Below, one piece after another: positions 8,608 through 15,420 of a stretch of DNA of 64,000 bases (positions are counted from its first letter, which is position 1; every line of letters starts with the position of its first letter). The position numbers and the translations under genes are program-made. The stretch spans positions 1-64,000 of the forward strand of contig CALXLA010000043.1 of the NCBI GenBank assembly GCA_944389075.1. The letters run 5' to 3'. Below the pieces are notes generated by a model. It worked only from the letters and a program-made list of their open reading frames with translations, was not told the DNA's origin and ran no database searches. This DNA is from an uncultured Spirochaetaceae bacterium (GTDB lineage: Bacteria > Spirochaetota > Spirochaetia > Sphaerochaetales > Sphaerochaetaceae).

Positions 8608-9384
8608 TCATGAGAAAGCCGTGTATATGCCATCCCTGCACGCTACCAAGACTTTCCTTCCATAGAGATCGGATAGGATATCTTCCCTCAGTGTCTCTTC
8701 CTTGGTCCCATCCATTGCGATCTGCCCGTCCTTCATGAGTATGATCCTGTTTATCGATGGAAGTATCTCTGAAAGCTCATGCGTCACCATCACAAGAGTC
8801 CTGTTTCCTGTCGTGTATGCGGCGATTGTATCGCGGAGATCTGCGCGCGATGGGAAATCAAGCCCTGAGGAAGCCTCGTCGAGAAGAAGGATCTCCGGAT
8901 CTGTTATTGCCGCCCGTGCGAGGAGGACTCTCCGTTTCTCTCCTGTGGACAGTGTATTCATGGCTCTGTCGCCAAGCCTCTCCAGCCCGACTTTCCTCAG
9001 TTCCTCATCAGCTTTCTGCCATTCTTCGTCTCTGACGATGTGATGGAAATCGAATCCAAGCGATGAATGGAGTCCTGATGCGACTATTTCACGTGCGGGG
9101 TAGGTTGTCTGGAAGAATGTGTCCTGAGAAGGAGATACAAGGCTCATTTTCTTTTTCAGGTCCTGTATCATCCATCGTTCCTGTCCGAGAACCGATGAGC
9201 GGTAGCTGTCGAGCGCGAGAGGGTATGTACGCCTTGCGATGACATCGATCAGCGTTGATTTACCGGCTCCATTTGGGCCGATTATCGCGATATGCTCGCC
9301 TTTCCCGGCTCTTATGGAGACTCCTGAGAGTATGTAGCGTCCGTCCCTTCTTACATATGCATTTTCTATAGCAAAGGCTTCCAT
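8608..9384 (-). CDS. Stand-alone ABC transporter ATP-binding protein
   Basis: This 258-aa single ATPase domain has Walker A GPNGAGKSTL (about residue 35), the signature LSTGEKRRVLLARA, Walker B ILLLDEASSGLD and switch MVTHELSE. No permease or binding-protein gene is adjacent. Its sequence style is like the ModF/YlmA group of soluble ABC ATPases, so either a regulatory role or a partner permease elsewhere is possible. The start at 9384 is chosen because TATCAT ends 7 nt upstream with a perfect TTGACA 18 bp further; the frame is open to 9471 but those codons would lie inside the promoter. Confidence 0.85.
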   Translation of the reverse strand: MEAFAIENAYVRRDGRYILSGVSIRAGKGEHIAIIGPNGAGKSTLIDVIARRTYPLALDSYRSSVLGQERWMIQDLKKKMSLVSPSQDTFFQTTYPAREIVASGLHSSLGFDFHHIVRDEEWQKADEELRKVGLERLGDRAMNTLSTGEKRRVLLARAAITDPEILLLDEASSGLDFPSRADLRDTIAAYTTGNRTLVMVTHELSEILPSINRIILMKDGQIAMDGTKEETLREDILSDLYGRKVLVACRDGIYTAFS

Positions 9385-9390
9385 AGGCTG

Positions 9391-9420
9391 ATGATAGTTT
9401 CCCTCCCTTTCATTTGTCAA
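9391..9420 (-). promoter_or_regulatory. Consensus promoter of the ABC ATPase gene, predicted leaderless
   Basis: On the minus strand TTGACA (9415-9420), 18 bp, TATCAT (9391-9396), then six bases to the ATG at 9384. There is no room for a ribosome binding site on the predicted transcript. Confidence 0.75.
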
Positions 9421-9507
9421 AGCGGAAAAATGCCGCATGGAAAATATTTTCAGCTGGTTTACTGCTTGCAATAAATGAAAATAGAAGAAACAAAACCCTG
9501 AAATCTG

Positions 9508-9584
9508 TATTTTTGTGCAAAAATATGCGACATTAACACTGTTTTAACTTTGCGTAATCTGAAAAGGTGTGCGACAATAAACAC
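9508..9584. repeat. Palindrome and direct repeats, possible operator
   Basis: A perfect 8-2-8 palindrome, TATTTTTG-TG-CAAAAATA, spans 9508-9525. It is followed by two near-identical direct repeats, TGCGACATTAACAC (9526-9539) and TGCGACAATAAACAC (9570-9584). The second repeat overlaps the -10 of the small-RNA promoter, so a regulator binding both copies could control it. Confidence 0.45.
9550..9578 (+). promoter_or_regulatory. Promoter of the candidate small RNA
   Basis: TTGCGT (9550-9555), 17 bp, then GACAAT (9573-9578) preceded by TGC (an extended -10 arrangement). Transcription is predicted to start near 9585. Confidence 0.5.
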
Positions 9585-9687
9585 ATCGCAGGAAAAGAGG
9601 ATTATCTTATTTGGCGATGGTCTCTAATACCTAAAAGGGGACAAGGAGGTTTGCCACTGGCAGAAAAGGGCCAGTGGTGATTTTTTT
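9585..9687 (+). ncRNA. Candidate small RNA of about 103 nt
   Basis: The segment has its own promoter and a strong intrinsic terminator, and the next gene at 9734 has a separate -10 box. Structure visible by eye: CATCGC (9584-9589) can pair with GCGATG around 9613-9618, with an AAGA/TCTT helix inside. A weaker GTCTC/GGGGAC pairing follows, then an unpaired perfect AAGGAGGT (9643-9650), then the terminator hairpin. No convincing reading frame begins after the AAGGAGGT. It does not match any RNA family I recognise. A long untranslated leader of the lipoprotein gene with a riboswitch-like terminator is the alternative. Confidence 0.45.
9653..9687 (+). terminator. Intrinsic terminator of the candidate small RNA
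   Basis: CCACTGGC (9654-9661) and GCCAGTGG (9670-9677) form a perfect 8-bp stem with loop AGAAAAGG, followed by TGA and seven T. The T run exists only in the plus direction. Confidence 0.85.
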
Positions 9688-9733
9688 GCAGGATTGGTTA
9701 AATAAACCGGCGAAAACAGATAGACTGGGCACC

Positions 9734-10402
9734 ATGCATGGAAATCGCTGGCTCATTGTTCCCATAATCCTATTGCTCTCTTCTTGCGCGACGGCTTCAT
9801 ATGACGAGGCAATCGTTGCTGATTATGGAGAAACACCTGCTGCGATTGAGACTGCCGTGGAAGCTGTTGCGGAGCCCGATATCATTCCTGCTGAAGAGCA
9901 CGAGGCCGCAAACGAGCCTTCTGCAGAACTGGTTGCTGAAGTTCCGGAAGCTGTCGCTGAGGCTGAAGCTGTGGAAGAGAGTCCTGCGGAAGAGCCTGCT
10001 GAAATCAATGATGCAGAGGAACTTCCTGTCATTGAGGAAGCGATTGAAGCTCCTGAGATTGCTGGTGATGAAGAAGTGCCAGGAATTGCAGCGGAAGAGG
10101 AAGTTCCTCTTCCCGAGGTAATTGCCGAAGAGCAGGCATACAGCATTGAACCATGGCTTTTCCGGCTTATGGCCTCATCTGTTGCGATAGTCCTTCTTTT
10201 CACATTGGCGACTGCCATAAGGAACATCTGTCACATGCCGCTCCCGCGTGTTATCTCGATTGTCCTTTCTGTTGTATTTGCTGTATTCCCTGCTGTGATA
10301 TCATCGCTTGCTGCAGGATGGTCCGGAGAATGGCTTCTGTATCTTATCCTGCTGACATCGTATTTCATCTTCAGGTCAAAGGGAACGAGGCACTTTCGAT
10401 AG
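9734..10402 (+). CDS. Acidic, repeat-rich lipoprotein with C-terminal membrane helices
   Basis: This 222-aa protein starts with a lipoprotein signal (IILLLSSCA, Cys at about residue 18), so it should be lipidated. Residues 30-135 are a low-complexity segment made almost only of Glu, Ala, Pro, Val, Ile and Asp, probably disordered and strongly negative. Three hydrophobic helices follow (about 142-165, 172-196 and 200-218). A lipid anchor plus multi-span C-terminus is unusual. The ATG at 9734 is chosen because TAGACT ends 8 nt upstream and no ribosome site exists; a GTG at 9674 lies inside the upstream terminator. The last 32 bases overlap the ROK gene on the other strand. No homologous family is recognised. 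Confidence 0.65.
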   Translation: MHGNRWLIVPIILLLSSCATASYDEAIVADYGETPAAIETAVEAVAEPDIIPAEEHEAANEPSAELVAEVPEAVAEAEAVEESPAEEPAEINDAEELPVIEEAIEAPEIAGDEEVPGIAAEEEVPLPEVIAEEQAYSIEPWLFRLMASSVAIVLLFTLATAIRNICHMPLPRVISIVLSVVFAVFPAVISSLAAGWSGEWLLYLILLTSYFIFRSKGTRHFR

Positions 10403-11408
10403 CTTTGAGTTCGGAAAGGAGCCTTGTCCTGTAGAAGAATGCATCGAGCGCGAGTATCGCGCCTCCTTCTGCGGCTCCGCTTTCACCTGCTGCGGATCTG
10501 TAGATGATCACATTGCTTCTTCTTGGCGGGAGAACCGAGGAGACCAGGGACTGAAGATATGCATAGCATTCATCGCTCATCTGGGAAAGAGGTCCTGTTA
10601 TGATCGCTGATTCCGCGGATAGCGCCTGGACTCCTTCCGTAATTGCGGCTGCCATCGGCTGAAGAGCCTTCTTCATTGCCTGGCTGTCCTGTGCGAGCTT
10701 CCTTAAGCTGTCGATGCCGTTTCTTTCCATAAGCACCCTGCCGGAAGAGACTGCCTCGAGGCATCCTTTGCCTCCGCATGCGCAGTTCCCATCGCGAGAG
10801 ACCCTCATATGGCTGAATTCCGGGAGAATTATGGCTCTGCCATTCTGCGCGAATGCCGCTGATACAGAATAGCCCCATGATATGAACAGGAATGGCTCCG
10901 AGAGTCTCAGCCTTGCAATCTCTGCTTCAGCTTCTGCAACGGCCGGATGCAGCTTTATCATCGGAATAGCGATATCCAGCGGGATGTCTTCCTCTGATAT
11001 CATGGCAATGCCATAGACAGGAGTATTCCCTGAAAGTTTCCTGATTATGTTGCCCAGGTCTGTGCTGAAGTCCTCTGTACGTGGAAAACGCTCGAAGCGC
11101 AGAAGACGCCCTGAGATATCTGCAGCAGCTATTGATGCTGTCTTCCTTGATACTGTCAGCGAGAAGACCCTTCCTGCCTTGCCGCTGATAGAGAGAATCG
11201 TACCCGGTCTTCCTGATGCTCCCCGTACTTTGCCAGAAGATTCTATAAGGCCTTCCTTCTCCAGCTGTCTGCAGATTTCGCCGACCGAGACCTTGTTGAT
11301 ATCCAATGTATCCGCAAGCTCAGCTTTCGATGCGCTTTTCTGCCTCAGAGCCGATAGGACTTTGAGCCTGTTTATCATTCTTGCATTCTCGGGACGCGAA
11401 AAATCCAT
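10371..11408 (-). CDS. ROK-family transcription regulator (NagC/XylR type)
   Basis: This 345-aa protein has an N-terminal winged helix (SKAELADTLDINKVSVGEICRQLEKEGLI, about residues 22-50) and a GRPG turn. The C-terminal ROK fold has the zinc-site cluster CACGGKGCLE near residue 225, where such proteins bind a sugar and zinc. The region that would hold the sugar-kinase ATP and catalytic motifs is degraded (DIPLDIAIPM), so it should be a regulator and not a kinase. The start MDFSRPENARMINRLKVL is typical of the family and sits exactly 7 nt after a TATCAT box, so the mRNA is predicted leaderless. It diverges from htpG and its end overlaps the acidic lipoprotein gene by 32 nt. Confidence 0.85.
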   Translation of the reverse strand: MDFSRPENARMINRLKVLSALRQKSASKAELADTLDINKVSVGEICRQLEKEGLIESSGKVRGASGRPGTILSISGKAGRVFSLTVSRKTASIAAADISGRLLRFERFPRTEDFSTDLGNIIRKLSGNTPVYGIAMISEEDIPLDIAIPMIKLHPAVAEAEAEIARLRLSEPFLFISWGYSVSAAFAQNGRAIILPEFSHMRVSRDGNCACGGKGCLEAVSSGRVLMERNGIDSLRKLAQDSQAMKKALQPMAAAITEGVQALSAESAIITGPLSQMSDECYAYLQSLVSSVLPPRRSNVIIYRSAAGESGAAEGGAILALDAFFYRTRLLSELKAIESASFPLT

Positions 11409-11409
11409 G

Positions 11410-11420
11410 ATCATATGATA
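11410..11420 (-). promoter_or_regulatory. -10 box and palindrome at the ROK gene start
   Basis: TATCAT on the minus strand (11415-11420) ends 7 nt before the ATG at 11408. It is embedded in the perfect palindrome ATCATATGAT (11410-11419), a possible autoregulatory operator. Confidence 0.45.
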
Positions 11421-11496
11421 ATCAATCATTGCGAACATCGCCAGATATTTGCCGATTGGCAGACCTGTTGTTATTTTTCCATTCTGGGAGAAGTAT

Positions 11497-13371
11497 ATGT
11501 CGGAAAGAAAATTCAAGACAGAGGTGACGGATCTACTGCACCTCATCATACATTCGCTATATTCGAATAAGGAAATCTTCCTCAGGGAGCTGATTTCCAA
11601 TGCATCTGATGCTATCGATAAGCTCAGATATCTCTCGCTGACAGATGAGAAGCTCAAGGGTTTTGCATTCGAACCGCGCATTGATATCACATTCTCGTCT
11701 GATGACAAGACACTGACCATAAAAGACAATGGCATCGGAATGGACGAGGATGACCTCAACAACAATCTCGGTACGATCGCATCATCCGGAACGAGGAAAT
11801 TCCTCTCATCCCTCACTGATGAGCAGAAGCATGACTCGAACCTCATCGGACAGTTCGGTGTCGGATTCTATTCAGCATTCATGGTTGCGAAGAGAATCAC
11901 TGTGACGTCCAGAAAGGCAGGCGATGACAAAGCCTGGAAATGGACATCCACAGGCGAGAGCTCATACTCGATCACAGAAGCGGAAAGGGAAGGACAGGGC
12001 ACCACGATCGTGCTTTCCCTGAATGGGGAAGGCGAGGAGTACGCAAACCGCTGGACGCTCCAGAGCCTGATCAAGAAGTATTCTGATAACATCGCATATC
12101 CTATTTATCTTGAGTTCGATCAGACTGATTACGACTATGAGAACAAAGATGCTGACGGTAATCCCAAGAAGACGGTGTCCCATAAGATCGAGCAGGTCAA
12201 CACAGCTTCAGCTCTCTGGAAGAGAAGCAAGAGCTCGCTGAAGGATGAGGATTACAAGGAATTCTATAAGAACACTTTCTATGACAGCGAGGATCCTCTC
12301 TTCTACATCCATACCCAGGCAGAGGGCGCCACTGAGTACACAACGCTTTTCTACATCCCTGCAAAGGCCCCGTTCGATATGTACTATGCAGACTATCGTC
12401 CGGGCGTGAAGCTTTATGTGAAGAGGGTATACATCACTGATGACGATCAGGATCTTCTGCCATCATATCTGCGCTTTGTCAGAGGCATCATCGACAGCGA
12501 GGATCTGCCGCTGAATGTATCCAGGGAGATTCTCCAGGAGAACAGGGTCCTGCTTTCAATCAAGAACGCATCTGTGAAGAAACTCCTCAGTGAATTCAAG
12601 AAGATAGCAGAGAACAATCCTGAGCTTTATGCGAAGTTCATCGCTGAGTACAACAGACCGCTCAAGGAAGGCCTTTACTCCGATTACTCACAGCGTGACA
12701 CGCTTCTTGAGCTTGTCAGATACAAGAGCTCTGAAAAAGATGGCTATGTATCTCTCAATGAATACAAGGAGAGGATGAAGGAAGGGCAGAAGGCCATCTA
12801 CTACATCTCCGGTGGTAAGGAAGATGTTCTCAAGGCATCTCCGCTTGTCGCGGCCTACAGGGAGAAGGGCTATGAGGTCCTCATCATGTGCGATGATATC
12901 GATGATATCGTGATATCAACGATCTCCAGCTACAAGGATGTGCCTCTCAAGGCCATCAACAAGAAAGGCGCGATGGATGATCTAAAGACTGATGATGACA
13001 AGAAGAAGGAGGAAGAGAAGAAGCCGGTTGCCGAGAAAATGAAGGCAGCTCTTGGCGATAAGGTCAAGGATGTCCTCGTATCCACAAGGCTTACGGATAC
13101 TCCTGCTGCTGTCATCATGGGAGATGATGATCCTTCGATGCAGATGCAGAGGCTGATGAAGCAGATGAGCGGTGAGGAGGTTTCCGTGAAGCCTATTCTG
13201 GAAATCAATCCGGATTCCCCTGTGATAAAGAAGATAGAGGGAAGCGCGGATGACAGCTATGTCGCACGCCTTTCTTCCGTGATTCTCGATCAGGCACTGC
13301 TTCAGGAAGGCGTAATGCCTTCGGATCCTGCGGCATTCGCAAAGAACCTGACAGAACTTCTGTCAGTATGA
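11497..13371 (+). CDS. htpG: Hsp90-family chaperone HtpG
   Basis: This 624-aa chaperone has the usual bacterial Hsp90 length. The N-terminal GHKL ATPase shows ELISNASDAIDKLRYLSL (about 27-44), KDNGIGMDEDDL (about 76-87) and GQFGVGFYSAF (about 115-125). The middle domain includes PLNVSREILQENR, with the Arg that contacts the ATP gamma-phosphate, and a C-terminal dimerisation region follows a Lys/Glu-rich linker near 505-525. It folds or protects client proteins in the cytosol. GGGAG lies 7 nt upstream of the ATG at 11497; upstream in-frame codons are rejected because they lack such a site. It stands alone between the ROK regulator and rlmE. Confidence 0.96.
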   Translation: MSERKFKTEVTDLLHLIIHSLYSNKEIFLRELISNASDAIDKLRYLSLTDEKLKGFAFEPRIDITFSSDDKTLTIKDNGIGMDEDDLNNNLGTIASSGTRKFLSSLTDEQKHDSNLIGQFGVGFYSAFMVAKRITVTSRKAGDDKAWKWTSTGESSYSITEAEREGQGTTIVLSLNGEGEEYANRWTLQSLIKKYSDNIAYPIYLEFDQTDYDYENKDADGNPKKTVSHKIEQVNTASALWKRSKSSLKDEDYKEFYKNTFYDSEDPLFYIHTQAEGATEYTTLFYIPAKAPFDMYYADYRPGVKLYVKRVYITDDDQDLLPSYLRFVRGIIDSEDLPLNVSREILQENRVLLSIKNASVKKLLSEFKKIAENNPELYAKFIAEYNRPLKEGLYSDYSQRDTLLELVRYKSSEKDGYVSLNEYKERMKEGQKAIYYISGGKEDVLKASPLVAAYREKGYEVLIMCDDIDDIVISTISSYKDVPLKAINKKGAMDDLKTDDDKKKEEEKKPVAEKMKAALGDKVKDVLVSTRLTDTPAAVIMGDDDPSMQMQRLMKQMSGEEVSVKPILEINPDSPVIKKIEGSADDSYVARLSSVILDQALLQEGVMPSDPAAFAKNLTELLSV

Positions 13372-13395
13372 TCCAATGGCGGGCCTTATGCCTGC

Positions 13396-13995
13396 CTATT
13401 TCCTGTCAAGGCCTATCAGGAAGATCTCGAAGGAGTCATCCCTGGAGGCCTTTGGCTTGAAAGCCTTTGCCTTTGCGAACATCGTCCGCATCTTCTTCAG
13501 TATTTCCTGCTCGCCTCCGCCCTGGAATATCTTTATCACCATGTTCCCATGAGGTTTAAGATGCTCTTCAGCAAGGATTGTCACCTGCTCGGCAAGATAC
13601 TCGGAGCGTGTCGTGTCGACTATCCTGTTCCCTGTAGTCATAGGCGCCGCATCTGATATGATTGCATCGTATGGTCCTTCTGCTACAAGGCGCGGCCTTA
13701 TTTCCTTTGAGAATGCATCCCCTGTTATCTCTATTACCGTAGGCGGCACTGGATCCAGCGACAGCGGATTGAGATCGCAAGAGACGATCTTGCCATTGCC
13801 TTTTATCAGGCACCTGTGGGTATAGAGCGTCCATGAGCCAGGTGCGGCTCCCACATCAAGCACAGTATCTCCCGGCTTGATGAGTTTGTGCGTCTGGTTT
13901 ATTTCCTCAAGCTTGTATACCGATCTTGCAGGATAGCCTTCTGAATGAGCCTTCTTCGTATAGAAATCCGCTTTATCTCTCCGTGAAACAGCCAT
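13396..13995 (-). CDS. rlmE: 23S rRNA (uridine-2552 2'-O)-methyltransferase RlmE
   Basis: This 199-aa FtsJ/RrmJ family enzyme methylates U2552 of 23S rRNA using SAM, a late step of 50S assembly. The SAM site is VLDVGAAPGSWTLY near residue 46. The K-D-K-E catalytic tetrad is visible as SVYKLEE, IISDAAPM, MVIKIFQGG and FEIFLIG. Length is normal. The ATG at 13995 lacks a ribosome site but lies 7 nt after TACAAT, with TTCACT 17 bp further, so it is predicted leaderless. Confidence 0.95.
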   Translation of the reverse strand: MAVSRRDKADFYTKKAHSEGYPARSVYKLEEINQTHKLIKPGDTVLDVGAAPGSWTLYTHRCLIKGNGKIVSCDLNPLSLDPVPPTVIEITGDAFSKEIRPRLVAEGPYDAIISDAAPMTTGNRIVDTTRSEYLAEQVTILAEEHLKPHGNMVIKIFQGGGEQEILKKMRTMFAKAKAFKPKASRDDSFEIFLIGLDRK

Positions 13996-14001
13996 GCCCT
14001 G

Positions 14002-14030
14002 ATTGTAATGTAATCATGATGGGTAGTGAA
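14002..14030 (-). promoter_or_regulatory. Promoter of rlmE, predicted leaderless
   Basis: On the minus strand TTCACT (14025-14030), 17 bp, TACAAT (14002-14007), then six bases to the ATG at 13995. Confidence 0.65.
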
Positions 14031-14281
14031 CAGCCTTGAGGAAAAAAGAACGCCGGGCGGTGAGTATGGGGTGGGAGAGAACCGTCCGGCGTAAGATTAA
14101 CACACACTGCAAGGAGGTTGTTAACGTTATTGCTCTGTATCCTGAGAATACCCTTAAGAGACGCTTAAGGCTATATAGTTCATAGAATTGACATAAATCT
14201 TCAGAATAGGAACAAGAAAGTCCTGAAAAGCAAAAGACGCCAACGGCGTCTTTGCAGAAATACACTAAAAAGGAGGTTTGT
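14031..14281. other. Hairpin-rich intergenic region with two orphan ribosome-binding sites
   Basis: No long gene fits here. In order: CGCCGGGCGGT (14051-14061) pairs with ACCGTCCGGCG (14081-14091) over 11 bp, and read on the minus strand it is followed by a T-rich tail. TTAACA/TGTTAA (about 14098-14123) encloses a perfect AAGGAGG at 14111-14117. CCTTAAG-AGACG-CTTAAGG spans about 14152-14170. AAAGACGCC-AAC-GGCGTCTTT spans about 14234-14254 and has T-rich flanks on the minus strand. A second AAGGAGG lies at 14270-14276. It could be one or two structured RNAs or the leader of the short reading frame at 14282. Confidence 0.45.
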
Positions 14282-14347
14282 TTGAAAAAACTGTTTGCTC
14301 TAATATTTTACATGCAGGATACGTGCCAACCTTTTCCGATGCTTTGA
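14282..14347 (+). CDS. Possible 21-residue hydrophobic peptide
   Basis: A TTG codon five bases after a perfect AGGAGG opens a 21-codon frame, MKKLFALIFYMQ followed by DTCQPFPML. The start looks like a signal peptide or small membrane peptide (two Lys then a hydrophobic stretch). It could be a real small protein, a leader peptide, or the remains of a decayed secreted-protein gene. Only the ribosome site and the Lys-hydrophobic pattern support it. Confidence 0.3.
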   Translation: MKKLFALIFYMQDTCQPFPML

Positions 14348-14467
14348 GGCAGTTTGCTGTGCAATTTCTTCACAGTGGGAATTTTATGCACATCGCATAG
14401 TGTCTTTTATGTGGATAATGCATCCTCGATATTCATGATGTCCGGCTGTTGTGCTATCGTTCGTGGG

Positions 14468-15100
14468 ATGAAGAACAATATCCTGAACAGACGGATGCGC
14501 TATGTATTCAACCCATCTCTGGTTCCTGCCCTGATCGCAGTCAATTTCATAGTGTTCTGCCTTACGTATTTCCTGTTCCCGAGGCTTATGTATTTCCTTG
14601 CGATGATTCCATCAGCAGTGCTTTACGGGCATAGCTACTGGCAGTTCGCCACATATATGTTCTGTCATGGCGGTATGTGGCACCTCCTGATGAATATGCT
14701 TGCCCTGTATATCTTCGGCATGCCTGTCTCCAGAGAGATAGGGAGCAATGAGTTCCTGCTCTTCTATCTGCTGACAGGGATAGCTGCTGGGGTGATGAGC
14801 TTCCTTACATATCTTTTTGCAGGCTATAATGTCATGCTCATAGGCGCATCAGGTGCGATTTACGGAGTGATGCTTCTTTTCTCAGTTTTCTATCCGAGGT
14901 CTGTCATATATGTTTTCGGCATCATTCCTGTAAGAGCGCCCCTTCTTATAGTCATCTATTTCATGATCGAGTTCCTGGGGTCCCTTTCTATGCGAGGCGG
15001 CATTGCCCATGTAACTCATCTCTGGGGACTTGGGTTCGCCTTCCTGTATTGCGTGATCCGCCTGAGGATAAAGCCCTGGAAAGCCTGGTCAAGCTTGTAG
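14468..15100 (+). CDS. Rhomboid-family intramembrane serine protease
   Basis: This 210-aa membrane protease has about six helices. The catalytic Ser is in LIGASGAIYGVML (about residue 138) and the catalytic His in GIAHVTHLWGLGFAF near residue 185. The HGGMWHLLMNM loop supplies the oxyanion His and Asn. It cuts substrates inside or at the face of the membrane. The ATG at 14468 follows an extended -10 TGC-TATCGT ending 8 nt upstream, so this start is preferred over the frame opening at 14354; no ribosome site is present. It precedes the hydrogenase maturation operon but has its own transcript. Confidence 0.87.
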   Translation: MKNNILNRRMRYVFNPSLVPALIAVNFIVFCLTYFLFPRLMYFLAMIPSAVLYGHSYWQFATYMFCHGGMWHLLMNMLALYIFGMPVSREIGSNEFLLFYLLTGIAAGVMSFLTYLFAGYNVMLIGASGAIYGVMLLFSVFYPRSVIYVFGIIPVRAPLLIVIYFMIEFLGSLSMRGGIAHVTHLWGLGFAFLYCVIRLRIKPWKAWSSL

Positions 15101-15117
15101 CCCATGCGGATTGCTGG

Positions 15118-15123
15118 TAGAAT
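15118..15123 (+). promoter_or_regulatory. -10 box of the hyd maturation operon
   Basis: TAGAAT with GGTAG context lies 48 nt before the hydX-like start, so the transcript should have a leader of about 42 nt that carries an AAGGAG site. No clear -35 is seen 16-18 bp upstream. Confidence 0.45.
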
Positions 15124-15139
15124 CAGCAGCAGCTGATGC

Positions 15140-15171
15140 GGAAGGGGCCCCTGACGCAGAAGGAGTCAACT
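15140..15171 (+). repeat. Repeated leader element, copy 1 (before the hydX-like gene)
   Basis: GGAAGGGGCCCC followed by TGACGCAGAAGGAG leads into the start codon. A second copy with the same order (GGAAGG, a short inverted repeat, CCCTGAC, CA, AAGGAG) precedes hydG at 16427. Both include the ribosome binding site. Confidence 0.5.
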
Positions 15172-15420
15172 ATGAATGAACGCAGAGTCGCCATTCTTGG
15201 CGTTATTGTCGAGAACCCGGCTTCTGTCGATGCCCTCAATGCAATTCTCCATGAATGCAAGGAGTGGATAATCGGCAGGATGGGCATACCATACAAGGAA
15301 CGCAGTATAAGCATAATAAGCATCGTGATGGATGCTCCGGCAGAGATCATAAGCAGCCTTTCCGGAAAGATCGGGATGCTGGATGGTGTCACATGCAAGG
15401 CGACATACTCAAAGCTCTGA
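15172..15420 (+). CDS. TM1266-like [FeFe]-hydrogenase system regulator (ACT-like)
   Basis: This 82-aa protein matches the small ACT-like family typified by TM1266, often called the putative iron-only hydrogenase system regulator. Its start RRVAILGVIVENP, the central IIGRMGIPYKERSISIISIV and the end GKIGMLDGVTCKATYSK follow the ferredoxin-like fold of the family. The function is not established in general; association with hydE/hydG/hydF is what gives it meaning. AAGGAG lies six bases before the ATG. Its 3' end overlaps hydE by 28 nt, so it is the first gene of the operon. Confidence 0.85.
   Translation: MNERRVAILGVIVENPASVDALNAILHECKEWIIGRMGIPYKERSISIISIVMDAPAEIISSLSGKIGMLDGVTCKATYSKL

Noticed and set aside
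9631-9690. Cobalamin riboswitch suggested by a GCCACTGG string
   Set aside because: The string is one arm of the terminator hairpin, and the B12 box and other conserved parts are missing.
9801-10227. Long plus- and minus-strand frames inside the acidic lipoprotein gene
   Set aside because: They arise from the biased GAA/GCT-rich coding sequence read in other frames and have no starts with ribosome sites.
14014-14265. 83-aa minus-strand protein in the hairpin region
   Set aside because: No ribosome site or -10 box precedes it, and its composition is unlike the real proteins around it.
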